Below are positions 45,006-52,702 of a DNA stretch of 64,000 bases, one piece after another; within the stretch, counting starts at the first letter, position 1; every line of letters starts with the position of its first letter. The notes under the pieces are model-generated. The model was not told the origin of the DNA. It saw only the letters and a list, made by a program, of their open reading frames with translations, and made no database searches. The DNA comes from JAJFJD01 sp965228425 (GTDB taxonomy: Bacteria; Pseudomonadota; Alphaproteobacteria; UBA8366), in NCBI GenBank assembly GCA_965228425.1, contig OZ245815.1, forward strand, positions 4,030,001-4,094,000. Direction: 5' to 3'. Position numbers and translations under genes: made by a program.

Positions 45006-45962
45006 ATGGTTGCCCGTATAGGATCCTTCGCGAACCAACAACTTATTCTCGACGCCACGCTGCGGACGCAATCGCAACTGGCCGAGACGCGGCTGCAGGC
45101 CGCGACCGGCAAGAAGAGTCAGACCTTCAGCGGCATCGCACCGGACTCGTCCCGCTTGGTGAATCTGAAGAACGAAGTCGCAAAGGCGGAGCAATACATC
45201 GAGAACATCGCGACGACCGAGAAACGCCTCAAGCTGATGAATCTCAGCTTGGAGACACTCGACGAGATCGCGCGGGAGATGCGTTCGATTGCCGTCAGCT
45301 CGCTGAACGGCGAAGCCGCCAATACCAACAACATCTCGTTCATCGCGACGGAATTCCTGGACCAAACCGTCGAGCTTCTGAATCAGAAAGACGATTCTCG
45401 GTATCTCTTTGCCGGCGGTAAGACCGACACGAAGCCGGTCGATCTGAACAACGGTGTCTATACCGCCCCAACGCCGCCGCCCTTCGACGCGGTCGCCGAT
45501 ACCGGCTACTACGAAGGTGACGCCACGATACAGCAGGTCCGGATCGACGACGGCGTCACCGTGCAATACGGAATCACGGCGGACCAGTCCGCTTTCGAGA
45601 AGGTTATCCGCGCCCTCGACAACATCGCCCAGACAACGTTCACCAATCCCATCACCGCAGCGGAAAAACAGGTCTTGAACGATGCTATCACTCTGCTGAC
45701 GGAAGCAACCGAGAATAATGGCGCGCAAAAAACGATCGGCGGTTTCGCCGCGGATGTCGCCCTCGATCTGCGGACCATCGACACTCAAAAGGACTGGCAC
45801 AACGAGTTCATCAACTTCGCCACGGATTCGATCGGTGAAATCGAAAACGTGGACACCGCGGAAACGCTCTCGCTCTTGAATTTCCAACAGGTGCAACTCG
45901 AAGCATCGTTTCAGATCGTGGCCCGGCTCGGTCAGCTTTCGTTGACCAACTTCATCCGATAA
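45006..45962 (+). CDS. flgL: Flagellar hook-associated protein 3 FlgL
   Basis: The 318-aa product is a flagellin-fold junction protein: N-terminal helices (NQQLILDATLRTQSQLAETRLQAATGKKSQTFSGIAPDSSRLVNLKNEV) and C-terminal NVDTAETLSLLNFQQVQLEASFQIVARLGQLSLTNFI. It starts 12 bases after flgK. The FLDQTVELLNQKDDSRYLFAGG segment is typical for FlgL. Confidence 0.93.
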   Translation: MVARIGSFANQQLILDATLRTQSQLAETRLQAATGKKSQTFSGIAPDSSRLVNLKNEVAKAEQYIENIATTEKRLKLMNLSLETLDEIAREMRSIAVSSLNGEAANTNNISFIATEFLDQTVELLNQKDDSRYLFAGGKTDTKPVDLNNGVYTAPTPPPFDAVADTGYYEGDATIQQVRIDDGVTVQYGITADQSAFEKVIRALDNIAQTTFTNPITAAEKQVLNDAITLLTEATENNGAQKTIGGFAADVALDLRTIDTQKDWHNEFINFATDSIGEIENVDTAETLSLLNFQQVQLEASFQIVARLGQLSLTNFIR

Positions 45963-46038
45963 CACGGGCCGGTACGCCCGCGCCGTCGATCCGGGATACG
46001 CACGAGACCATGGGGAAACAGCGGATTTTTGCCTCCGA

Positions 46039-48183
46039 ATGACACAGTCGAGCGGCCTCGAGGACCGGAAGGACACCCATGTCGCAACGGCGGGCCAATT
46101 CCTGGAACGCGCCGCCGATGCCTTTCGATCGAAAAACTATACCCTCGCCGAGACGATCCTCCGCCAATTGCTGACGGCGCGGCCCGACGTCGCGCCCGCA
46201 TGGCATCTTCGCGGACTGACGGCGCGCGCCACCGGCGACCACCGCCGCGCGCTGGCGTTCTGCCTGAAAGCCGTAGCCGCAGACAGCGGCAACGCCGACT
46301 ATTGCGCCACGCTCGGCGACGCCCTGGAACGACTCGGTCGCGATCACGACGCGGTCGTTCCATGGCAACGCGCGCTCGCCCTAGCTCCCGGCGCCGCAAC
46401 CAACCGGCTTCGTCTCGCCGACCTTCTCGGCCGGCTCGGCAGGGAAGACGAAGCTTTCGAACAAATCGAACTGGCGGCCACGTCGGAGCCGGACTCTGCC
46501 CCAGTCCAATATGCGTTGGGTTTGGCGTTGGCGCGCCGGCAGGAATTCGATCAGGCGGAGACCGTTTTCCGACGATGCCTATCGCTGGACACCGAAAGTG
46601 CCGACGCCACCTTTCAGCACGCGCGTTGTTTGCAAGCCCTGGACCGGGAAAAGGAAGCGGCCGCCGGATACGAGAAATCGTTGTTGCGGCAACCGGACCG
46701 AGCCGCACCGCATGTCAATCTGTCGGCCATTTACCGAGGCCTCGGCAAGCCCGAAAAGGCTGTCGAGGCGGGCGAACGCGCCCTCGATCTTGAGCCTCAA
46801 TCGGTCAGCGCCCTCAACAATCTTGGCCTTGCCCTGTGCGACCTCGGGCAGCATGCGACGGCGGCAACGTTTCTTCGAACGGCACGGCAAATCGAGCCGG
46901 ACAATCCGATTACCGTGCACAATCTCGGGGTCGCCCTCCATGCCTGCGGGTCGTTGGCCGAGAGCGAGCGGTTCCTGCAGGAAGCCCTTTCGCTTCGCCC
47001 GGATTGGCCGGAAGCGATCCGAAGCCTCGGAAATCTATATCGGGAAACCGGACGCCTCGCCGAGGCCGCCGCACTGTATAGCGACGCGATCGAGCGACAT
47101 CCCGAAGACTTCCGCATGCTCGGGAATCTGGGGCTCGTGCTGCTGAATTTGAACCAACCGCATGACGCGATTGCGATATACGAACGGGCGCTCGCCTTGA
47201 ACTCTTCCCATGCGGGGCTCCGCACCAGCCTCGGGATTGCACAGCTCCAAATCGGCGATTTCGCGAATGGCTGGCCGAACTACGAGGCGCGTTGGGACAA
47301 CGACGAATCGACCGGCACAAAGAGAGCCCTCTCGATGCCGCGCTGGGATGGTCGGTCCCTGGACGGCGAGGACGGCAGGCCCGGCGCGCTTTTGGTCCAC
47401 GCCGAACAAGGGTATGGCGACACGCTCCATTTCTGCCGCTACCTACCCCTGCTTACCGCGCAAAATATTCCCATCGTTTTCGAGTGCCAATCGCCCTTGG
47501 TCGACTTGATGCGAACCCTTGGAGACGAAAATGACGAGCGGAATTTCACCGTCATCGCCCGAGGGGACCCCCTGCCCGACACGGACGCCCATATCCCCTT
47601 GCTCAGCTTGCCGGCGCAATTCGGAACGACGCTCGAAACAATTCCATCCGATGTCCCGTATCTCCAAGCACCCGCAGCGGCGGCAGCGGCATGGGCGCGC
47701 CGCCTCGCCGGCGACGAACCTGCGGTCGGTCTGGTTTGGGCCGGAAACCCCGAACGCCAGGACGATTGGATGCGATCCTGCCCGCCAAGCACCTTGGAGC
47801 CGTTGCTTGATATCGACGGCATCCGGTATTTCAGCCTGCAAAAAGACGGTCCGCCGTTGAAACACGCCGCCGTCGAACCGCTGGGACCGGAACTCAACGA
47901 TTTCAGCGATACCGCCGCGGCAATCGAGGCACTCGACTTGGTCATATCGGTGGATACGGCGGTAGCGCATTTGGCGGGCGCGCTCGGGAAACCCGTTTGG
48001 GTCGTCCTCGGAGCCGCGGCCGATTGGCGGTACATGCTCGATCGGGATGACAATCCCTGGTACCCGACCATGCGCTTGTTCCGTTCGCCCGATCTCGGCG
48101 ACTGGACACACGTTGCCAACCAAATGGCACACGCGCTGCAATCCAGTCTATCGCGCCGCGATAACGGGGAATTTTCGGCGTAA
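46039..48183 (+). CDS. TPR protein with GT9-like glycosyltransferase domain
   Basis: The 714-aa product has TPR repeats over about 20-410 (for example ALNNLGLALCDLGQHATAATFLRTA) and a C-terminal domain resembling GT9 ADP-heptose transferases: LLVHAEQGYGDTLHFCRYLPLL and DLVISVDTAVAHLAGALGKPVWVVLGAAADWRYM. Such fusions are common near alphaproteobacterial flagellins and probably glycosylate flagellin or hook proteins, with the TPRs recognising the acceptor. It lies 76 bases after flgL without an intervening terminator, so it may share that transcript. No ribosome site is obvious. Confidence 0.8.
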   Translation: MTQSSGLEDRKDTHVATAGQFLERAADAFRSKNYTLAETILRQLLTARPDVAPAWHLRGLTARATGDHRRALAFCLKAVAADSGNADYCATLGDALERLGRDHDAVVPWQRALALAPGAATNRLRLADLLGRLGREDEAFEQIELAATSEPDSAPVQYALGLALARRQEFDQAETVFRRCLSLDTESADATFQHARCLQALDREKEAAAGYEKSLLRQPDRAAPHVNLSAIYRGLGKPEKAVEAGERALDLEPQSVSALNNLGLALCDLGQHATAATFLRTARQIEPDNPITVHNLGVALHACGSLAESERFLQEALSLRPDWPEAIRSLGNLYRETGRLAEAAALYSDAIERHPEDFRMLGNLGLVLLNLNQPHDAIAIYERALALNSSHAGLRTSLGIAQLQIGDFANGWPNYEARWDNDESTGTKRALSMPRWDGRSLDGEDGRPGALLVHAEQGYGDTLHFCRYLPLLTAQNIPIVFECQSPLVDLMRTLGDENDERNFTVIARGDPLPDTDAHIPLLSLPAQFGTTLETIPSDVPYLQAPAAAAAAWARRLAGDEPAVGLVWAGNPERQDDWMRSCPPSTLEPLLDIDGIRYFSLQKDGPPLKHAAVEPLGPELNDFSDTAAAIEALDLVISVDTAVAHLAGALGKPVWVVLGAAADWRYMLDRDDNPWYPTMRLFRSPDLGDWTHVANQMAHALQSSLSRRDNGEFSA

Positions 48184-48224
48184 TTTTAAGGTAGTGGCAA
48201 CACCGCGACTGGCGGCTCGGAGCG

Positions 48225-48662
48225 TCAGGCTACGACATCGCCGCCCGAATTTGCCGCCGCCGGCTGCGATTGCGCATCCGCCAGGGCGGCATCCTCGCCC
48301 ACATTCATCATCAATCCCGCGGCGATGTTGCGGTTGATGTCGATCAGTACGCGCAGCTTGCTTCCGCTGGGTTCGGCGAGCGCGTTGACCGTATGCTTAT
48401 CGATGAAAACGCTGAGGCTCAGAATGTTTTGCCGAATTTCGTCGGGAAGCGGATTTTCCACCGACGACACATCGGCCTGAATGATGGTCCACAAACGCCA
48501 ATTCAGCCGCAACGCCGCCCGATAGGCATCGCTGTTCTCGCCGTTGATGGAGGCATCCATCATTCGAGCCGTCTCGAGAAGCGCCTGCGCTTCGGTTTGC
48601 CGGGCCGACGAGCCAAGTTTCTGCGACGACTGATACGCTTGGCTGCTGTTATTGGGTTGCAT
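48225..48662 (-). CDS. flaF: Flagellin biosynthesis regulator FlaF
   Basis: FlaF promotes flagellin secretion and opposes FlbT repression in Caulobacter. The 145-aa product has the FlaF pattern QAYQSSQKLGSSARQTEAQALLETARMM, then AALRLNWRLWTIIQADV and LPDEIRQNILSLSVFIDKHT. It overlaps the flbT end by 14 bases and converges on the TPR glycosyltransferase gene. Confidence 0.92.
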   Translation of the reverse strand: MQPNNSSQAYQSSQKLGSSARQTEAQALLETARMMDASINGENSDAYRAALRLNWRLWTIIQADVSSVENPLPDEIRQNILSLSVFIDKHTVNALAEPSGSKLRVLIDINRNIAAGLMMNVGEDAALADAQSQPAAANSGGDVVA

Positions 48663-49041
48663 GTTTCAGGACCTCGTTCTCGTATTTGATAAGCTTTCGA
48701 CAAAGCTTCAGTGCTCCATAGGCATCCCCGGCAACGATCTTCTTGCCGATATCGAGGATCAATGGCGTTGAACTGGGGACGGCATTGACGAAATCTTTGA
48801 CCAGTTTACTGAACTGATTTTGATATTGCTTCTCTTTTTCTGGGAACATGTAAAGTAATTGAATAACAAAATATATTTTCTTTGCCGGAGTTGTTACGTC
48901 TTTCTCAATCATTATATCGCGTTCGCGGAGAATACTCGCCTTATTCTGAACGATTAGTTCAGCCTTTTCCCCGCCATTTTGAATAACCGCCTGATTGATG
49001 ACGGTCTTCTCACCCGGCTTCAACACGATCTTTAATGGCAT
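48649..49041 (-). CDS. flbT: Flagellin mRNA regulator FlbT
   Basis: FlbT binds flagellin 5' leaders and represses or destabilises the mRNA until the hook is complete. The 130-aa product has LKIVLKPGEKTVINQAVIQNG, ILRERDIMIEKDVTTPAKKIYFVIQLLYM and a DAYGALKLCRKLIKYENEVL C-terminus, all FlbT signatures. Codon use is clearly more AT-rich than in the flanking genes. It sits next to two flagellin genes, its expected targets. Confidence 0.93.
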   Translation of the reverse strand: MPLKIVLKPGEKTVINQAVIQNGGEKAELIVQNKASILRERDIMIEKDVTTPAKKIYFVIQLLYMFPEKEKQYQNQFSKLVKDFVNAVPSSTPLILDIGKKIVAGDAYGALKLCRKLIKYENEVLKHATQ

Positions 49042-49096
49042 CTCTTGTTCTTCATTGAGAATTCAAAAGTAAACAGTGTTTCGTCATTAAAATATT

Positions 49097-49112
49097 AGCA
49101 AGAATTATACCA
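49097..49112 (-). promoter_or_regulatory. Candidate flbT-flaF promoter
   Basis: The minus strand reads TGGTATA-ATTC-TTGCT. It has sigma-54 GG/GC spacing but a poor -24 half, and it also contains TGGTATAAT, a perfect extended -10 element for the housekeeping sigma factor. I favour the latter reading because FlbT and FlaF would be needed before the late class. About 55 bases separate it from flbT. Confidence 0.45.
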
Positions 49113-49190
49113 CAGATAGATTTGAATTGTGATTTTTTTGTTAATCGAAGATTTGGTTCATTTTCAGGACCACAAAAATCACAAAATAAA

Positions 49191-49212
49191 AGCGGGGGCC
49201 GAAGCCCCCGCT
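49191..49212 (-). terminator. Rho-independent terminator after flagellin 1
   Basis: Stem AGCGGGGGC (minus strand 49212-49204) pairs with GCCCCCGCT (49199-49191) around a four-base loop, followed on the minus strand by TTTATTTTGTGATTTTTG. It begins 28 bases past the flagellin stop. The strong stem suits an abundant transcript. Confidence 0.88.
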
Positions 49213-49240
49213 TTCTTTGGATTCACTGTCGTCCTTGACT

Positions 49241-50068
49241 TTAACCGAACAAGCCGAGGATCGACCGCTCGCTCTGAGCAGCCAACGACAACGCGTTAAT
49301 ACCGAGCTGTTCCCGGGTCTGCAACGCAAGCAGGTTGGCACTTTCCTCGTTGAGGTCGGCCAGGGTCAGCTTACTCGCACCGGTTTCCAGCGTATTCACC
49401 AGATCTTCGGTGAAGTTCAACCGAGTCTGAAGAACGGTGTTGTTCGAACCCAGCGTCGCAGCGTTGGTGCGCAGCTCCGTCAAGGCACTGTTCAACTCCG
49501 TGATCGACGTATCGATCGCCGTATCGTCGGCGAAGGCATTCGTCGCCGCCGTAACTTCGATTCCGGTCGTGGCAGTCGTCGAATCCAGACCGGTAATCGT
49601 GAGATCACTGGTACCGTCTTCGTTAAACTCGACCGTCAGGTTATCCGGCGTCGCCTGAATCAGGTTCGTGCCGTTGAAGCTCGAGTCATTGGCGATATCG
49701 TCGATCTGACCCAAGAGCGCGTTGAACTGCACCGCGAGGGTCGACTTTTCGTTGGTATCACCCGTCGCCTTCGCCTGGTTCGCAAGACCCTTGGCCTGCT
49801 GCACCAGCTCGGTGATGGCGTCGATACCGTTGATCGCCGATTCGATCGTGCTGATCGCCAGGTCCACGTCCGACTTCAACGTATTCAAGTCGGATGCCCG
49901 GTTGTTCAACGCGGTCGATGTAAAGAACGCGGACGCGTCGTCGAGGGCCGAATTGACTTTCAGACCACTGGACAGGCGCGACTGAGTTCTGCTGATAAGC
50001 TCGGAGGTACTCTGCAGGGCGAGCAAGTTATTGCGCACGCCTGCTGTAAGGGCTACTGAGTCAGTCAT
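49241..50068 (-). CDS. Flagellin (copy 1)
   Basis: From MTDSVALTAGVRNNLLALQS, preceded by GGGAGAA, the product is 275 aa. The N-terminal D0/D1 region (SRLSSGLKVNSALDDASAFFTS) and the C-terminal D1/D0 region (RLNFTEDLVNTLETGASKLTLADLNEESANLLALQTREQLGINALSLA) are joined by a short Ser/Thr/Asp-rich middle with no D2/D3 domains. Many surface Ser/Thr residues fit the O-glycosylation implied by the nearby glycosyltransferases. It has its own sigma-54 promoter and a 115-base leader suited to FlbT control. Confidence 0.96.
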   Translation of the reverse strand: MTDSVALTAGVRNNLLALQSTSELISRTQSRLSSGLKVNSALDDASAFFTSTALNNRASDLNTLKSDVDLAISTIESAINGIDAITELVQQAKGLANQAKATGDTNEKSTLAVQFNALLGQIDDIANDSSFNGTNLIQATPDNLTVEFNEDGTSDLTITGLDSTTATTGIEVTAATNAFADDTAIDTSITELNSALTELRTNAATLGSNNTVLQTRLNFTEDLVNTLETGASKLTLADLNEESANLLALQTREQLGINALSLAAQSERSILGLFG

Positions 50069-50192
50069 GGTTTCTCCCTTTCTAGGATGTTGACCGACCG
50101 CATTCTGCGGCGGACAAACCAAAACGGACCGACGGGTCCGCAAAACGGCCATGCCGGATATCCAGCATGGTCGCAGGTTCGAGGCTGCACGA

Positions 50193-50208
50193 TGCAACCA
50201 TCGCGCCA
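50193..50208 (-). promoter_or_regulatory. Sigma-54 promoter for flagellin 1
   Basis: TGGCGCG-ATGG-TTGCA on the minus strand matches consensus TGGCACG-N4-TTGCA with one mismatch and exact spacing. The predicted start near 50182 leaves a leader of about 114 bases. The remaining intergenic part to 50407 shows neither gene nor clear terminator for flagellin 2. Confidence 0.82.
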
Positions 50209-50407
50209 GTTTCCGGGAGAAACCTTAACGATTTGATAATACGGAATATTCTAGCCCAGCGCCCTAGCGAACTGGCAAATCGGGGCAATATTTACCGCGC
50301 CAGACCGGCAGAAAATTCCTACAAGTCGGAATTTCCTTCCCGGTCGCTATCCGGATATTGGTCCGGCGAGCCGGCGTAATAGGCTGCCGACCCGCCTGAA
50401 ATTCAGC

Positions 50408-51238
50408 CTAACCGAAGAGGCTCAGAATGGCCCGTTCGGCCTGCGACGCCAGCGACAATGAGTTGATGCCAAGCTGCTGTCGCGTCTGAAGCGCCAGCAG
50501 GTTCGCACTTTCCTCGTTGATATCGGCCAAGGTTAGCTTTCCGGCGCCTTCCTCGAGCGTATTCGTGAGTTCTTCGGTGAAATTCAATCTTGTCTGAAGA
50601 ACGGTGTTGTTCGACCCCAGCGTCGCGGCATTGGTCCGCAACTCGGTCAAGGCACTGTTCAATTCCGTGATAGTGGTATTGATATCAGAGAGATTGCCGA
50701 AGTCGTTCGCCGCAGCGGTGATCTCGATACCCGTGGTCGCGGTGGTTGAGTCCAAGCCAGTGATCGTCAGATCGCTCGTACCGTCCTCGTTGAAATCCAC
50801 TTCCAGGTTATCCGGCGTCGCCCGAATCAAGTTCGTTCCGTTGAAGCTGGCGTCGTTCGCCAAATCATTGATTTGACCTAACAATTCATTGAACTGCACC
50901 GCCAAGAGCGAACGCTCGGCCGTATCGCCGGTGGCTTTAGCGGTATTGGCAAGCCCCTTCGCCTGCTCGACGAGTTCGGTAATCGACTCGATACCCGTAA
51001 TCGCCGCCTGCAAGGCGCTGATCGAGAGATCGATATTTTCCTTAAGATTGGTCAGGTCGTCTGCCCGGTTGGTCAGCGCCCGCGCCGTGAAGAATGCACT
51101 TGCGTCGTCGATTGCCGAATTGACCTTCAGGCCGGTCGACAAACGAGTCTGCACGATATCGATTAGGTCGGTCGTGCGCTGAAGACTCAGGAGGTTCGAG
51201 CGCACCCCGGCTGTCAAATTAACTTTGTCAGCAGCCAT
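50408..51238 (-). CDS. Flagellin (copy 2)
   Basis: The 276-aa product (MAADKVNLTAGVRSNLLSLQRTTDLI) is a close paralogue of the flagellin just downstream: the blocks FNEDGTSDLTITGLDSTTATTGIE and ALTELRTNAATLGSNNTVLQTRLNFTE are identical. Differences concentrate near residues 85-120 and about 183-195 in the middle, and at the N-terminus. AAAGGA precedes the ATG. Each copy has its own sigma-54 promoter, so they can be expressed separately. Confidence 0.96.
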   Translation of the reverse strand: MAADKVNLTAGVRSNLLSLQRTTDLIDIVQTRLSTGLKVNSAIDDASAFFTARALTNRADDLTNLKENIDLSISALQAAITGIESITELVEQAKGLANTAKATGDTAERSLLAVQFNELLGQINDLANDASFNGTNLIRATPDNLEVDFNEDGTSDLTITGLDSTTATTGIEITAAANDFGNLSDINTTITELNSALTELRTNAATLGSNNTVLQTRLNFTEELTNTLEEGAGKLTLADINEESANLLALQTRQQLGINSLSLASQAERAILSLFG

Positions 51239-51333
51239 ATGTCATGTCCTTTCTGGCGTTGACATTTGGCATTCCTTGCAGCGGTTGGCCGATGCCAATT
51301 CCACATGCGAAACGCCGATTTCACTATGGTTAA

Positions 51334-51350
51334 TGGCAACCGCCATGCCA
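51334..51350 (-). promoter_or_regulatory. Sigma-54 promoter for flagellin 2
   Basis: On the minus strand TGGCATG-GCGG-TTGCC has the exact GG/GC spacing and one mismatch in each half or fewer. Transcription would begin near 51324, giving a leader of about 86 bases. The element is also partly palindromic (TGGCA...TGCCA), so a repressor site is an alternative reading. Confidence 0.7.
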
Positions 51351-51432
51351 CCGTGCCATTCCGCACAACATATTGTTTCAATGGATATAATTTGTGATCG
51401 TAATGGTTAACGTGGCGGCCCAGTGCAGATTT

Positions 51433-51510
51433 TTGCCGGGCAACTCTTGCAACATCTGGCATTTCTTACCCGGTGGCCAACCAGAAGTGGCCGGGCCGCT
51501 TGCCGGGCAA
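51433..51510. repeat. Two TTGCCGGGCAA elements between flagellin 2 and the aminotransferase
   Basis: The 11-base near-palindrome TTGCC-G-GGCAA occurs at 51433-51443 and again at 51500-51510 within this 320-base intergenic region. They may be weak hairpins or protein-binding sites. A related TTTGCCGGG core recurs in the paired palindromes at 62685-62740. No gene is seen in 51239-51558. Confidence 0.45.
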
Positions 51511-51558
51511 CCGGACAGTCGATCCAGTGCGACCAACAAGGTCAAAATGTCTGCCGAA

Positions 51559-52665
51559 TCAGGTTATGGAAATCGAGGAAAGCACGTCGGCGACGCGATG
51601 GATCTGCGCCGCACGAAGATCGCACCCGAATGGCAACCCAACCATCCGCTCCACGAGATCTTCCGTCGCCGGCAACGCGTCGCGCTCGGCTCCCGAAAAC
51701 ATCGGCTCAAGGTGACATCCCTTGTTCCACCACAGTCGAGACTCGATGCCGGCATGATCCAATGCGGCTATCGCGGTCTCGCCGACGGGGGCGTCGAACA
51801 CGACATTGCAGGTTGAACTCACCCAGCCATCGCCGAAGCCCGGAGACACCTGAACCCTCGGAATTGCGTCGATAACCTCGATGTAGGCGGCAGTGGCCCG
51901 CGCAAGTCCGGCGCGAGTCTCCGCCCATTGGTCGAGCGCGGCGAGCGCGACGGCCGTGGGATATTCTCCTAGTTTCGCATTGCCGCCCGGCCGGACCGCG
52001 CTGCGACTTCCCTGAAAGCCGAAATTCGCCCGTGCCTTGACCTCCGCGACTAAATCGACGTCGCGGCTGATCACAAACCCGCCCTCCCCGGCCGCGAGCG
52101 GCTTCGTGGCGTGTAGGCTGACGATCGATGGCGACCGACCCGGAACCAAACTGTCGAATCCGGCCGCCGCATCGACGACGACGGGCACACCTGTATCCTC
52201 CGTCAGGCGATCCCAGGACGCGATATCGAGCGGCGCACCGAAGGGCGCGACCGCCATAACCGCGGCGACCTCGGATCCAAGTCGAGCAATTGCGTCCCGC
52301 GCGACGGTCGGGTCGAGCCGCCACGTCACGGGATCGATCTCGAGAAAATAGGGCGTTAGACCGGCCGACAGAACGGCCTGCGCCGACGCGACAAATGTAA
52401 AGGACGGCAACAAGCAAAACCGGCTCGTTGGACGTGCAAGCGCGGCAAGGCTGATCGATAGCGCGGTGGTCGCATTGCTGAGGCATACGACCTTGTCGCT
52501 TGTGACGCCGTAGTGCGACGCGAACCGCCCGGTCAGCCGCTGCTCCAAGGGACCGAAATTCGTATACCAGCGATTGGCGTCAATTTCCCGGAGATAGGGC
52601 ATCAACTGTGCAGCCTCCGGGAGTTTCGGCCGCATCAATGGAATTCGTTCGAAATCCGCCGTCAT
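51559..52665 (-). CDS. DegT/DnrJ/EryC1/StrS-family aminotransferase
   Basis: The 368-aa product is a PLP-dependent sugar aminotransferase: it would add an amino group to a nucleotide-activated keto-sugar. The PLP-binding lysine is Lys188 in SLHATKPLAAGEGG, and Asp165 in VVVDAAAGFDS contacts the cofactor ring nitrogen. N-terminal IDANRWYTNFGPLEQRLTGRFASHYGV and CLSNATTALSISL are family-typical. It lies 37 bases downstream of a TPR glycosyltransferase gene on the same strand, so the amino-sugar may feed protein glycosylation. Confidence 0.88.
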   Translation of the reverse strand: MTADFERIPLMRPKLPEAAQLMPYLREIDANRWYTNFGPLEQRLTGRFASHYGVTSDKVVCLSNATTALSISLAALARPTSRFCLLPSFTFVASAQAVLSAGLTPYFLEIDPVTWRLDPTVARDAIARLGSEVAAVMAVAPFGAPLDIASWDRLTEDTGVPVVVDAAAGFDSLVPGRSPSIVSLHATKPLAAGEGGFVISRDVDLVAEVKARANFGFQGSRSAVRPGGNAKLGEYPTAVALAALDQWAETRAGLARATAAYIEVIDAIPRVQVSPGFGDGWVSSTCNVVFDAPVGETAIAALDHAGIESRLWWNKGCHLEPMFSGAERDALPATEDLVERMVGLPFGCDLRAAQIHRVADVLSSISIT

Positions 52666-52702
52666 AAGAGAGCCTTTTTGGCCATGCTCACAGTGCCGCG
52701 CC

